NCBI GenBank assembly: GCA_905221145.1
Contig: CAJNCA010000002.1
Span: forward strand, 124,001-188,000
Length of the DNA: 64,000 nt
Source: a bacterium
Lineage (GTDB): Bacteria > Bacillota > Bacilli > Lactobacillales > Streptococcaceae
Direction: 5' to 3'
The translations under genes and the position numbers were made by a program. Below, one piece after another: positions 14,586 to 23,970 of the stretch. The notes beneath the pieces were generated by a model that made no database searches, had not been told where the DNA came from, and was given only the letters and a program-made list of their open reading frames with translations. The first letter of the stretch is position 1. The number at the start of each line of letters is the position of its first letter.

Positions 14586-16574
14586 ATGTTTCGATTAACC
14601 AATAAGTTAGCGGTATCGAACTTGATTAAAAACCGCAAACTCTACTATCCTTTTGCTCTGGCTGTTCTCTTAGCAGTCACAGTCACCTATCTCTTTTACT
14701 CTCTAACCTTCAATCCCAAGATTGCGGAAATCCGTGGCGGAACAACCATTCAAGCCACTCTTGGATTTGGTATGTTTGTCGTCACCCTTGCGTCAGCTAT
14801 TATTGTCCTTTACGCCAATAGTTTTGTTATGAAAAACCGTTCCAAGGAACTGGGGATTTATGGCATGTTGGGCTTGGAGAAGCGTCATCTGATTAGTATG
14901 ACCTTTAAAGAGTTGGTGCTATTTGGAATTCTAACTGTTGGAGCAGGTATCGGTATTGGAGCCTTGTTTGACAAGTTGATTTTCGCCTTCTTACTCAAAC
15001 TGATGAAATTGAAGGTAGAACTAGTCGCTACCTTCCAGATGAATGTTGTCATTGCAGTACTTGTTGTCTTTGGTTTGATTTTCCTAGGACTCATGTTCCT
15101 GAATGCCCTTCGAATAGCCCGTATGAATGCCCTCCAGCTCTCTCGTGAGAAAGCTAGCGGTGAGAAAAAAGGTCGTTTCCTACCTCTCCAAACTATTCTT
15201 GGTTCGATTAGTTTAGGAATTGGTTATTATCTTGCCCTTACAGTAAAAGATCCTCTTACAGCCCTAACAACTTTCTTCCTAGCTGTTTTGCTGGTTATCT
15301 TTGGTACTTATCTTTTGTTCAATGCGGGGATTACCGTTTTCCTACAAATCTTAAAGAAAAACAAGAAATACTATTACCAACCTAATAACCTCATCTCTGT
15401 TTCCAACTTGATTTTCCGTATGAAGAAAAATGCGGTGGGCCTTGCAACTATCGCTATCTTGTCAACAATGGTTTTGGTAACCATGTCAGCAGCGACAAGC
15501 ATTTTCAATGCTTCAGAATCCTTTAAAAAAGTGATGAATCCGCATGACTTTGGAATTACTGGACAAAATGTTGAAAAAGAAGATTTGGACAAACTCTTGA
15601 GCCAGTTTGCAAGTGACAAAGCTTATAGTGTCAAAGAGAAAGAAGTTCTTCGTTACAGTAACTTTGGTATTGCAAATCAAGAAGGAACCAAGTTAACTAT
15701 TTTTGAAAAAGGACAAAACCGCGTCCAACCAAAAACAGTTTTCATGGTATTTGACCAAAAAGATTATGAAAATATGACTGGTCAAAAACTTTCTCTATCA
15801 GGAAATGAGGTCGGACTCTTTGCCAAAAATGACGGACTGAAAGGACAGAAAGCTCTAACTCTAAATGATCATCAATTTTCTGTGAAAGAAGAATTTAATA
15901 CAGATTTTATTGTCAACCATGTTCCAAATCAGTTTAATATCTTTACTACTGATTACAATTACCTTGTTGTACCTGATTTGCAAGCCTTTTTGGACCAATT
16001 CCCAGATTCGGCTATCTATAATCAGCTTTACGGTGGTATGAATGTAAATGCCAGCGAAGAAGAACAACTCAAGGTCGCTGAGGAGTATGAAAAATACCTC
16101 AATCAATTTAATGCTCAATTAAACACAGAAGGTAGCTATGTTTATGGTAGCAATCTAGCAGATGCTAGTTCTCAGATGAGTGCCCTCTTTGGTGGTGTCT
16201 TCTTTATCGGTATTTTCCTATCCATTATCTTTATGGTCGGAACTGTTCTGGTCATCTACTACAAACAAATTTCTGAAGGATATGAAGACCGTGAACGCTT
16301 TATTATCTTGCAGAAAGTCGGTTTAGATCAACAGCAAATCAAGCAAACTATCAACAAACAGGTTTTAACTGTTTTCTTCCTTCCTTTGCTCTTTGCCTTC
16401 ATACATCTCGCCTTTGCCTACCATATGCTTAGTCTGATTTTAAAAGTGATTGGTGTACTGGATACGACTATGATGTTGATTGTGACCTTGTCTATCTGCG
16501 CTATCTTCCTCATTGCCTATGTGCTGATTTTCATGGTTACTTCAAGAAGTTATCGCAAGATTGTGCAAATGTAA
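14586..16574 (+). CDS. ABC transporter permease, BceB/FtsX type
   Basis: A 662-residue membrane protein with the ten-helix arrangement of BceB permeases: one N-terminal helix, FtsX-like helices up to about residue 300, a large extracellular domain (about residues 310-520, hydrophilic, rich in Asn, Gln and Lys) and a final FtsX-like group (about 535-655). In BceAB systems the extracellular domain engages the peptide or its lipid target and signals to a histidine kinase. No kinase or regulator gene is adjacent, so the cognate two-component system must be elsewhere (in S. pneumoniae the BceRS-like TCS01 is a candidate, inferred). ATG follows one base after the ATPase stop. Confidence 0.92.
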   Translation: MFRLTNKLAVSNLIKNRKLYYPFALAVLLAVTVTYLFYSLTFNPKIAEIRGGTTIQATLGFGMFVVTLASAIIVLYANSFVMKNRSKELGIYGMLGLEKRHLISMTFKELVLFGILTVGAGIGIGALFDKLIFAFLLKLMKLKVELVATFQMNVVIAVLVVFGLIFLGLMFLNALRIARMNALQLSREKASGEKKGRFLPLQTILGSISLGIGYYLALTVKDPLTALTTFFLAVLLVIFGTYLLFNAGITVFLQILKKNKKYYYQPNNLISVSNLIFRMKKNAVGLATIAILSTMVLVTMSAATSIFNASESFKKVMNPHDFGITGQNVEKEDLDKLLSQFASDKAYSVKEKEVLRYSNFGIANQEGTKLTIFEKGQNRVQPKTVFMVFDQKDYENMTGQKLSLSGNEVGLFAKNDGLKGQKALTLNDHQFSVKEEFNTDFIVNHVPNQFNIFTTDYNYLVVPDLQAFLDQFPDSAIYNQLYGGMNVNASEEEQLKVAEEYEKYLNQFNAQLNTEGSYVYGSNLADASSQMSALFGGVFFIGIFLSIIFMVGTVLVIYYKQISEGYEDRERFIILQKVGLDQQQIKQTINKQVLTVFFLPLLFAFIHLAFAYHMLSLILKVIGVLDTTMMLIVTLSICAIFLIAYVLIFMVTSRSYRKIVQM

Positions 16575-16578
16575 AAAA

Positions 16579-16612
16579 GATACCTCGACTTCAAAAATCG
16601 AGGTATTTCTTG
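16579..16612 (+). terminator. Rho-independent terminator
   Basis: ATACCTCGA pairs with TCGAGGTAT around CTTCAAAAA, with A-rich and T-rich flanks. It ends the ABC transporter operon. Confidence 0.85.
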
Positions 16613-16617
16613 TATTT

Positions 16618-16771
16618 TATACTCAATGAAAATCAAAAAGCAAACTAGGAAGCTAGCCGCAGGTTGCTCAAAGCACTGCTTTGAGGTTGCAGATAGAACT
16701 GACGAAGTCAGTAACCATATATACGGCAAGGCAACGCTGACGTGGTTTGAATTTGATTTTCGAAGAGTATT
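16618..16771 (-). repeat. BOX element (boxA-boxB-boxC on the minus strand)
   Basis: About 154 bp bounded by ATACTC and GAGTAT. The right part carries TACGGCAAGGCAACGCTGACG, the conserved boxA core (the BOXA1R primer region with one change), and the left part the boxC motif GCAAACTAGGAAGCTAGCCGC. The length equals one boxA, one boxB and one boxC. BOX elements are non-autonomous repeats typical of S. pneumoniae and close relatives and can form stable RNA hairpins. It fills the gap between the convergent ABC permease and VIT genes; the end of the VIT gene reaches its edge. Confidence 0.9.
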
Positions 16772-17465
16772 AAATGCTGAAAAGTTGTCCTAGCAGAAAG
16801 GTAACGCCCATTGTTAATAGGCCAATAGCGAGATTCCGAATCATAGCTGTTTTGGTTGGGGCTTTTCCAAGTTTTGCACTAGTATAGCCAGTAACCAAGA
16901 GTGATAGGGCTACGATAAGAACAGTAGCAGGGATGCGGTACTCACTTGGGAAAATGGTCACTGAGAGCATTGGAGGCAAACTTCCAAGGAAAAAAGCAAC
17001 AAAGCTGGAAATGGCAGCGTGCCAAGGATTGGTAAACTCTTCATACTCAATCCCGTATTTTTCCTCGACCAGCGCCTTGAGTGGATTTTTAAGGAAGGCC
17101 TTGTTGGTCAAGAGTTGGGCTGATGTTTCACACTCGCCATTTTGAATATAGGCAGTATAGAGGGACTTTTTGGCTAGTTCCATATCTTGGTCTAGCAAGA
17201 CTTGCTCACGCGCAACAGCCGCTTCCTCTGTATCTTTTTGAGTTGAAACGGATACGTACTCCCCACCAGCCATAGAAAAGGCACCAGCCAAGATAGCCGC
17301 AAAGCCTGATAAAAAGATAATCCAGATATTGGTCGTGGCACTGGCAACCCCGATAACCACACCAGCAATGGAAATAATCCCATCATTGGCACCAAGAACA
17401 CCCGCACGCAGGATATTTAAACGACCTGCAAAATTTGAATCAATTTCGTGATTTGTTTCTGACAT
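16770..17465 (-). CDS. VIT1/CCC1-family metal transporter
   Basis: A 231-residue protein of the VIT1/CCC1 family (iron/manganese efflux or storage transporters). Residues about 25-60 give the family start GVLGANDGIISIAGVVIGVASA, followed by a second helix and the A-G-G-E-Y-V-S-V-S motif; a cytoplasmic loop rich in Glu (residues about 75-135) is the usual metal-binding region, and three helices close the protein. The ATG at 17465 has AAAGGAG upstream; the frame extends 26 codons further, but that stretch covers the promoter. The stop touches the BOX element. Confidence 0.9.
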   Translation of the reverse strand: MSETNHEIDSNFAGRLNILRAGVLGANDGIISIAGVVIGVASATTNIWIIFLSGFAAILAGAFSMAGGEYVSVSTQKDTEEAAVAREQVLLDQDMELAKKSLYTAYIQNGECETSAQLLTNKAFLKNPLKALVEEKYGIEYEEFTNPWHAAISSFVAFFLGSLPPMLSVTIFPSEYRIPATVLIVALSLLVTGYTSAKLGKAPTKTAMIRNLAIGLLTMGVTFLLGQLFSI

Positions 17466-17484
17466 ATTATTCTCCTTTTTATCC

Positions 17485-17513
17485 AGTATAAAGGAAAAAT
17501 ATAAGGAAATCAA
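17485..17513 (-). promoter_or_regulatory. Sigma-A promoter of the VIT gene
   Basis: On the minus strand TTGATT, 17 bases, TATACT. The -10 ends about 20 bp before the start codon. Confidence 0.8.
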
Positions 17514-17748
17514 TCTTTTAAAACTGTCTGAAAAAAGTTGCACGATTTTAATAATGTAAAAATCTCGTCATCTTTTCTACTAGATCAAGTACCGAATGTA
17601 AATAGTTTAGAATAGCATAAAAGAATTTTAAATTAAAGACCATTATCATTTCGTTCACTTTATAATCGTTTACAAAAAATATTCATCGATATTTTTTACA
17701 TAAACAGAACAATTTACGAACATATTTTTGTTTTTTATCAAAAAATAC

Positions 17749-17777
17749 TTTACAAGCTTTTAAAAACATGATATAGT
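17749..17777 (+). promoter_or_regulatory. Sigma-A promoter of the polyamine operon leader
   Basis: TTTACA (17749-17754), 17-base spacer, TATAGT (17772-17777). It predicts a transcript start near 17784, about 390 bp before the first structural gene. I see no second promoter between the leader's terminator and that gene. Confidence 0.8.
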
Positions 17778-17783
17778 AATGGA

Positions 17784-18111
17784 GCTTAGAAAATGAGATG
17801 ATGTTTTCTAGCAAATATAAACCCGAGTAAAAAATGCCTACGGACAGGCAGGGTTGAATGCCGAAGCGTGGTTGAAAAGCCACATTATTGATAGGGTTAA
17901 AAGCCTACTTTTATAAGTTGATGTTAGGACACCTGTCCTAATTCATAAATTTTTAGTGTGGTGAAAGCACACGTCATCTTGTGAAACGATCAATAAAGTA
18001 CGTAATATTTGCTACTAGAGAGTTAGGAAACATCGGGAACAGACATACTCAACAGAAACAAACATAAAAACGTCAGAAGATTGCAGAGCAGGTGAAAACC
18101 TGCTCTTTTTT
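17784..18111 (+). ncRNA. Structured leader RNA ending in a terminator
   Basis: About 328 bases with many local helices: AGAAAA/TTTTCT, AACCC/GGGTT enclosing TGCCT/AGGCA, GTGGTT-GAAA-AGCCAC, TTAGGA/TCCTAA, GTGTG/CACAC, and at the end GAGCAGGT-GAAA-ACCTGCTC plus six T (18086-18111). The arrangement promoter, complex fold, terminator, then a decarboxylase gene 64 bp later is typical of a riboswitch or attenuator. It does not show the T-box, lysine, SAM, cobalamin, guanidine or M-box consensus I know. Short uORFs (for example 17798-17830, ten codons; and a five-codon MPKRG) are present without good ribosome-binding sites. An independent sRNA is the alternative. Confidence 0.7.
18086..18111 (+). 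terminator. Terminator/attenuator before speA
   Basis: A perfect eight-pair stem with a GAAA loop and a T6 tail. Read-through is needed to express the polyamine operon unless an unseen promoter lies in 18112-18160. Confidence 0.88.
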
Positions 18112-18174
18112 CATGAGTCAACCTTTAGTTCCTTAGTTTTCATAAGGTTCTAAAAATATGGAAAGGAGTATGTC

Positions 18175-19635
18175 TTGAAAGAGTTAGATCAAAACCAAGC
18201 CCCAATTTATGAGGCCATGGTGAAGTTACGCAAGAAACGGATTGTTCCCTTTGATGTTCCAGGTCATAAGCGTGGACGAGGAAATCCAGAACTTGTTGAA
18301 CTATTAGGAGAAAAATGCGTTGGTATCGATGTCAATTCGATGAAACCCTTGGATAATTTAGGGCATCCTATTTCGATTATTCGAGATGCAGAGGAGCTGG
18401 CGGCGGATGCTTTTGGAGCTAGCCATGCTTTTCTCATGATTGGAGGAACAACTTCATCGGTGCAGACTATGATTCTTTCTACCTGCAAGGCTGGAGATAA
18501 GATTATTCTGCCACGTAATGTCCATAAATCTGCTATCAATGCGCTGGTTCTATGCGGTGCCATTCCCATCTATATCGAGATGAGTGTGGATCCTAAGATT
18601 GGTATCGCTTTAGGCCTTGAAAATGACCGAGTAGCCAAGGCCATAAAGGACCATCCAGATGCCAAGGCCATTTTGATTAACAATCCTACTTATTACGGCA
18701 TCTGTTCAGACCTAAAGGGATTGACAGATATGGCTCATGATGCTGGCATGCTTGTTTTAGTAGATGAAGCCCACGGAGCGCATTTACATTTTACAGATAA
18801 ACTTCCAATTTCTGCTATGGATGCTGGAGCTGATATGGCAGCGGTCTCTATGCATAAGTCTGGTGGGAGTTTGACCCAGAGCTCCATCCTGCTTATCGGG
18901 GAGCAGATGAATCCTGAGTACGTTCGTCAGATTATTAACCTGACCCAGTCTACATCTGCCTCTTACCTACTTATGGCTAGTTTGGATATTTCGCGTCGCA
19001 ACTTAGCCCTTCGTGGTAAAGAATCTTTTGAGAAAGTCATTGAGCTATCCGAGTACGCTCGTCGTGAAATCAATGCTATCGGTGGTTACTATGCCTACTC
19101 AAAAGAGTTAATAGAAGGTGTGTCGGTCTGTGATTTTGACGTGACCAAGCTGTCCGTTTACACTCAGGGAATAGGGCTAACAGGGATAGAGGTTTATGAC
19201 CTCTTGCGAGACGAATACGACATTCAGATTGAATTTGGTGATATTGGCAATATCTTAGCCTATATTTCCATCGGTGACCGCATTCAAGACATCGAACGTT
19301 TGGTCGGTGCTTTGGCTGATATCAAGAGACTCTACTCAAGAGATGGAAAAGATTTGATTGCTGGAGAATATATCCAACCCGAGTTGGTCCTATCTCCTCA
19401 GGAAGCCTTTTATTCAAAGAGAAAAAGTTTGACCTTAGCCGAATCTGTTGGACAAGTCTGTGGGGAATTTGTCATGTGCTATCCTCCAGGGATTCCAATC
19501 TTGGCTCCAGGTGAACGCATTACACGAGAAATTGTAGACTATATCAAATTTGCCAAGGAACGTGGTTGCTCCCTCCAAGGGACGGAAGATCCAGAGGTCA
19601 ATCACATCAATGTCATTGAGAGAAAGGAGAACTAG
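18175..19635 (+). CDS. speA: Orn/Lys/Arg decarboxylase, probably arginine decarboxylase
   Basis: A 486-residue PLP enzyme of the fold-I Orn/Lys/Arg decarboxylase class, short form without the N-terminal wing domain. The start FDVPGHKRGRG, DEAHGAHLHF and the PLP-lysine motif S-M-H-K-S-G-G-S (about residue 228) are diagnostic. The pneumococcal homologue was first called lysine decarboxylase (cad), but the agmatine genes downstream imply arginine to agmatine plus CO2. The start is TTG, with AAGGAG eight bases upstream; there is no ATG alternative. First gene of a seven-gene operon behind the leader RNA. Confidence 0.9.
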   Translation: MKELDQNQAPIYEAMVKLRKKRIVPFDVPGHKRGRGNPELVELLGEKCVGIDVNSMKPLDNLGHPISIIRDAEELAADAFGASHAFLMIGGTTSSVQTMILSTCKAGDKIILPRNVHKSAINALVLCGAIPIYIEMSVDPKIGIALGLENDRVAKAIKDHPDAKAILINNPTYYGICSDLKGLTDMAHDAGMLVLVDEAHGAHLHFTDKLPISAMDAGADMAAVSMHKSGGSLTQSSILLIGEQMNPEYVRQIINLTQSTSASYLLMASLDISRRNLALRGKESFEKVIELSEYARREINAIGGYYAYSKELIEGVSVCDFDVTKLSVYTQGIGLTGIEVYDLLRDEYDIQIEFGDIGNILAYISIGDRIQDIERLVGALADIKRLYSRDGKDLIAGEYIQPELVLSPQEAFYSKRKSLTLAESVGQVCGEFVMCYPPGIPILAPGERITREIVDYIKFAKERGCSLQGTEDPEVNHINVIERKEN

Positions 19636-20496
19636 ATGGATTTATGGTTTTCGGAAGTTCATACTCCAGATGTGAAATTATCCTTGAGAACAGCCAAGCA
19701 ACTCTACGCCGGTAAAAGTGAATGGCAGGATATTGAAGTATTGGATACGCCAGCTTTTGGAAAAATATTAATCTTAAATGGCCATGTCTTGTTTTCAGAT
19801 GCAGATGACTTTGTTTACAATGAAATGACGGTCCATGTTCCCATGGCTGTGCATCCCAATCCAAAGAAAGTATTGGTTATTGGGGGTGGTGACGGAGGTG
19901 TTGCTCAAGTATTAACACTCTATCCTGAACTAGAGCAAATCGATATTGTGGAACCAGATGAGATGTTGGTTGAGGTTTGTCGTGAGTATTTCCCAGACTT
20001 TGCTGCGGGGCTTGATGACCCTCGTGTTACTATTTATTATCAAAATGGGCTTCGCTTTTTGAGAAACTGTGAAGATGACTACGATATCATTATCAACGAT
20101 GCGACAGATCCATTTGGACATACGGAAGGGCTTTTTACCAAGGAATTTTACGGCAATAGTTACAGAGCTCTTAAAGAAGATGGTATCATGATTTACCAGC
20201 ATGGGAGTCCTTTCTTTGACGAAGATGAGTCTGCTTGTCGTAGCATGCACCGCAAGGTCAATCAAGCCTTTCCAATCAGTCGGGTTTATCAGGCCCATAT
20301 CCCAACCAGTCCAGCGGGCTATTGGTTGTTTGGATTTGCATCGAAAAAATACCACCCTGTCAAAGATTTTGACAAGGAAGGTTGGAAAAAACGCCAGCTT
20401 TTCACAGAATACTACACTGCAAACTTACACGTGGGAGCCTTTATGTTACCCAAGTATGTTGAGGACATTTTAGAAGAAGAGGAAGGAAAAAAATGA
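19636..20496 (+). CDS. speE: Spermidine synthase (aminopropyltransferase)
   Basis: A 286-residue enzyme of the PABS family. It has the dcSAM-binding loop IGGGDGGVAQV (about residues 78-88), the following acidic D-I-V-E-P-D-E, and the catalytic-pocket aspartates of IINDATDPFG (about residue 152). It transfers an aminopropyl group from decarboxylated SAM to putrescine. It starts directly after the speA stop (spacing 0) with AGAAAGGAG upstream. No SAM decarboxylase (speD) is in the operon, so its donor must come from elsewhere or its reaction differs; the operon also encodes the alternative carboxyspermidine route. Confidence 0.88.
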   Translation: MDLWFSEVHTPDVKLSLRTAKQLYAGKSEWQDIEVLDTPAFGKILILNGHVLFSDADDFVYNEMTVHVPMAVHPNPKKVLVIGGGDGGVAQVLTLYPELEQIDIVEPDEMLVEVCREYFPDFAAGLDDPRVTIYYQNGLRFLRNCEDDYDIIINDATDPFGHTEGLFTKEFYGNSYRALKEDGIMIYQHGSPFFDEDESACRSMHRKVNQAFPISRVYQAHIPTSPAGYWLFGFASKKYHPVKDFDKEGWKKRQLFTEYYTANLHVGAFMLPKYVEDILEEEEGKK

Positions 20497-21752
20497 GTCG
20501 TTTATTAGTTATTGGATGTGGGGGCGTTGCCCAAGTTGCTATTTCAAAGATTTGCCAAGATAGCGAAACATTTGCAGAGATTATGATTGCTAGCCGTACT
20601 AAGTCAAAATGTGATGACTTGAAAGCTAAACTGGAAGGCAAAACAAGTACAAAGATTGAGACAGCTGCTCTTGATGCTGACAAGGTAGAAGAAGTGATTG
20701 CCCTGATTGAAAGCTACAAGCCAGAAGCAGTTTTGAACGTAGCACTACCATATCAAGATTTAACCATTATGGACGCATGTTTGGCGACTGGAGTTCACTA
20801 TATCGATACAGCCAACTACGAAGCTGAGGATACGGAAGACCCTGAATGGCGTGCTATCTACGAAAAACGCTGCAAGGAACTTGGATTTACAGCCTACTTT
20901 GATTATTCATGGCAATGGGCTTATCAAGAAAAATTCAAAGAAGCAGGCTTGACTGCTCTTCTTGGTTCTGGTTTTGACCCAGGTGTGACCAGTGTCTTTT
21001 CAGCCTATGCTCTCAAACACTACTTTGATGAAATCCACTATATCGACATTTTAGACTGTAATGGTGGTGACCACGGTTATCCATTTGCGACAAACTTCAA
21101 CCCAGAAATCAACCTACGTGAGGTTTCTGCGCCAGGTTCTTACTGGGAAGATGGAAAATGGGTAGAAGTTGAAGCCATGTCTATCAAGCGTGAGTACGAT
21201 TTCCCTCAGGTTGGACAAAAAGACATGTATCTCCTTCACCATGAAGAAATCGAATCATTGGCCAAGAACATTCCAGGTGTCAAACGTATTCGCTTCTTTA
21301 TGACTTTTGGACAATCTTATCTAACACACATGAAATGCTTGGAAAACGTTGGTCTCCTTCGTACAGATGCTATTAACTTCAACGGACAAGACATCGTTCC
21401 AATCCAATTCTTAAAAGCCTTGCTTCCAGATCCTGCCAGCCTTGGCCCACGCACGGTTGGTAAAACCAATATCGGCTGTATCTTTACAGGTGTCAAAGAT
21501 GGTGTTGAGAAGACCATCTACATCTACAATGTCTGCGACCATCAGGAATGTTACGCAGAAGTTGGTTCACAAGCAATTTCTTACACGACAGGAGTTCCAG
21601 CCATGATTGGGACAAAATTAGTTATGAACGGTACTTGGAAACAAGCTGGAGTCTATAACCTTGAAGAATTAGATCCAGATCCATTTATGAAAGCTTTGAA
21701 TGAGTACGGTTTGCCATGGGTTGTGGTTGAAAATCCACAAATGGTGGACTAA
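20493..21752 (+). CDS. Carboxy(nor)spermidine synthase (saccharopine dehydrogenase family)
   Basis: A 419-residue NAD(P)-dependent enzyme with an N-terminal Rossmann loop GCGGVAQV (about residues 8-15). The sequence is that of the Lys9/saccharopine dehydrogenase family member used in polyamine synthesis: condensation of aspartate semialdehyde with putrescine (or diaminopropane) and reduction to carboxyspermidine. The next gene encodes the matching decarboxylase, which supports this over a lysine pathway. Overlaps speE by four bases. Confidence 0.85.
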   Translation: MSRLLVIGCGGVAQVAISKICQDSETFAEIMIASRTKSKCDDLKAKLEGKTSTKIETAALDADKVEEVIALIESYKPEAVLNVALPYQDLTIMDACLATGVHYIDTANYEAEDTEDPEWRAIYEKRCKELGFTAYFDYSWQWAYQEKFKEAGLTALLGSGFDPGVTSVFSAYALKHYFDEIHYIDILDCNGGDHGYPFATNFNPEINLREVSAPGSYWEDGKWVEVEAMSIKREYDFPQVGQKDMYLLHHEEIESLAKNIPGVKRIRFFMTFGQSYLTHMKCLENVGLLRTDAINFNGQDIVPIQFLKALLPDPASLGPRTVGKTNIGCIFTGVKDGVEKTIYIYNVCDHQECYAEVGSQAISYTTGVPAMIGTKLVMNGTWKQAGVYNLEELDPDPFMKALNEYGLPWVVVENPQMVD

Positions 21753-22879
21753 TGAAGCTAGAACAAGTACCCACACCAGCCTATGTTATTGACCTAGCCA
21801 AGTTAGAAGCAAACTGCCGTATCCTACAATATGTTCAAGAAGAAGCTGGTTGCAAGGTTTTGCTTGCCCAGAAGGCATATTCCCTCTACAAAACCTATCC
21901 CTTGATTAGCCAGTATCTATCAGGTACAACAGCTAGTGGACTCTATGAGGCCAAGTTGGCTAGAGAAGAGTTCCCAGGGGAAGTCCATGTCTTTGCACCT
22001 GCTTTCAAGGAATCAGATATGGAAGAGCTATTGCAAATATCTGATCATATTGTTTTTAACTCAGAGAGACAACTACGTAAATATGGTAAACTTTGTCGTG
22101 AGGCTGGTATCAGTGTCGGTTTGCGCCTCAACCCTCAATGTTCAACTCAAGGAGATCACGCTCTCTATGACCCTTGTGCACCTGGCTCCCGTTTCGGAGT
22201 TACTCTAGACAAGATTCCGAGTGATTTGCTGGACTTAGTGGATGGCCTTCATTTTCATACCCTTTGCGAGCAGGGAGCAGATGATTTAGAGACAACTTTG
22301 AAAGCTGTAGAAGCGCAGTTTGGTCCCTACTTACATCAAGTTAAATGGCTCAATATGGGGGGCGGCCACCACATCACAAGAGAAGGTTACGATGTGGATT
22401 TGCTGATTTCAGAAATCAAGCGTATCCGAGAAACTTACAATCTTGAAATCTATATCGAGCCGGGTGAGGCTATTGCGCTCAATGCAGGTTATCTGGCAAC
22501 TGAGGTATTAGATATTGTAGAAAACGGTATGGAAATCTTGGTTTTAGACGCCTCCGCGACCTGCCATATGCCTGATGTACTTGAGATGCCCTATCGCCCA
22601 CCTTTGAGAAATGGATTTGAGGCGCTGGAAAAAGCCCATACCTATAGACTCTCTTCCAATACTTGTCTGACGGGCGATGTGATTGGTGATTATAGCTTTG
22701 AAAATCCAGTCCAAATCGGTGATAGACTTTATTTCGAAGACATGGCCATTTACTCATTTGTCAAAAATAATACCTTTAATGGTATTGGCTTGCCTAGTCT
22801 CTATCTTATGGACGAGCAGGGAGACTGCAGCTTGGTCAAAGCCTTCGGCTATCAAGACTTTAAAGGGAGATTATCATGA
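21752..22879 (+). CDS. nspC: Carboxynorspermidine/carboxyspermidine decarboxylase
   Basis: A 375-residue fold-III (alanine-racemase-like) PLP decarboxylase. The PLP lysine is in LLAQKAYS (about residue 42), with the phosphate-binding glycine cluster NMGGGHH (about residue 200), the E-P-G-E motif (about 234) and a late C-x-x-x-D pair ([10 protein letters not shown], about 307) donating the second-subunit residues. It removes CO2 from carboxy(nor)spermidine to give (nor)spermidine. Its ATG overlaps the previous TAA by one base. Confidence 0.9.
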   Translation: MKLEQVPTPAYVIDLAKLEANCRILQYVQEEAGCKVLLAQKAYSLYKTYPLISQYLSGTTASGLYEAKLAREEFPGEVHVFAPAFKESDMEELLQISDHIVFNSERQLRKYGKLCREAGISVGLRLNPQCSTQGDHALYDPCAPGSRFGVTLDKIPSDLLDLVDGLHFHTLCEQGADDLETTLKAVEAQFGPYLHQVKWLNMGGGHHITREGYDVDLLISEIKRIRETYNLEIYIEPGEAIALNAGYLATEVLDIVENGMEILVLDASATCHMPDVLEMPYRPPLRNGFEALEKAHTYRLSSNTCLTGDVIGDYSFENPVQIGDRLYFEDMAIYSFVKNNTFNGIGLPSLYLMDEQGDCSLVKAFGYQDFKGRLS

Positions 22880-23961
22880 TGAATAGTCCAAAAAAATTAG
22901 GCTATCGCATGCCAGCAGAGTATGAACCACACCATGGTACCCTCATGATCTGGCCTACAAGACCAGGATCATGGCCTTTTCAAGGAAAAGCTGCTAAAAG
23001 AGCATTTAGCCAGATTATCAAGACCATAGTAGAAGGGGAAAGAGTCTATCTTTTGGTGGAGCAAGACTATTTATCTGAAGCCCAATCCTATATAGGAGAC
23101 CAGGTTGTTTATCTAGATATTCCTACCAATGATGCCTGGGCGCGAGATACCGGTCCGACTTTTCTCGTCAACGAGAAAAGAGAAAAATTAGCAGTCGATT
23201 GGTCTTTCAATGCCTGGGGTGGTACTGTTGATGGTCTCTACCAAGACTATGAAGCCGATGACCAAGTAGCCAGTCATTTTGCTGAGGCCTTGGAAATGCC
23301 TGTTTACGATGCCAAACCTTTTGTTCTGGAAGGCGGAGCGATCCATAGCGATGGTCAAGGAACCATTCTCGTAACTGAAAGTTGCTTACTTAGTTCTGGT
23401 CGCAATCCTCATCTAAGTAAAGAGGAAATCGAGAATACCTTATTAGAGAGCCTTGGTGCTGACAAAGTTATCTGGCTTCCTTATGGTATTTATCAGGATG
23501 AAACCAATGAACACGTTGATAATGTTGCAGCCTTCGTTGGTCCTGCTGAGCTTGTCTTGGCTTGGACAGATGATAAAAACGATCCTCAGTATGCCATGTC
23601 AAAAGCAGATTTCGAACTCTTAGAGCAAGAAACAGATGCAAAAGGTCGTGCCTTCACCATTCATAAACTGCCAATCCCTGTAGTTCGTCAAGTTGTGACA
23701 GAAGAGGATTTGCCAGGCTACATCTATGAAGAAGGAGAAGAAGAGCGATACGCAGGTGAAAGGCTTGCTGCTTCCTATGTCAATTTCTATATCGCCAACA
23801 AGGCTGTCTTGGTTCCGCAGTTTGAGGATACAAACGACCAAGTGGCCCTAGATATCCTCAGTAAGTGTTTCCCAGACCGTAAAGTTGTCGGAATACCAGC
23901 CAGAGATATTCTTTTAGGTGGTGGAAATATCCACTGTATCACCCAACAAATCCCAGAATAG
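22876..23961 (+). CDS. aguA: Agmatine deiminase
   Basis: A 361-residue guanidino-group-modifying enzyme. It starts with the conserved [16 protein letters not shown], has the [10 protein letters not shown] segment (about 86-95), E-G-G-A-I-H-S-D-G (about 151), and ends with [16 protein letters not shown] carrying the catalytic cysteine near residue 354. It converts agmatine to N-carbamoylputrescine and ammonia. Two adjacent ATGs (22876, 22879) are possible; the first overlaps the nspC stop by four bases. Confidence 0.95.
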   Translation: MMNSPKKLGYRMPAEYEPHHGTLMIWPTRPGSWPFQGKAAKRAFSQIIKTIVEGERVYLLVEQDYLSEAQSYIGDQVVYLDIPTNDAWARDTGPTFLVNEKREKLAVDWSFNAWGGTVDGLYQDYEADDQVASHFAEALEMPVYDAKPFVLEGGAIHSDGQGTILVTESCLLSSGRNPHLSKEEIENTLLESLGADKVIWLPYGIYQDETNEHVDNVAAFVGPAELVLAWTDDKNDPQYAMSKADFELLEQETDAKGRAFTIHKLPIPVVRQVVTEEDLPGYIYEEGEEERYAGERLAASYVNFYIANKAVLVPQFEDTNDQVALDILSKCFPDRKVVGIPARDILLGGGNIHCITQQIPE

Positions 23962-23970
23962 GAGAAAAAG

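Noticed and set aside
17784..18111. Lysine riboswitch or T-box in front of the decarboxylase
   Set aside because: Consensus cores of both were looked for and not found; the fold was left unassigned.
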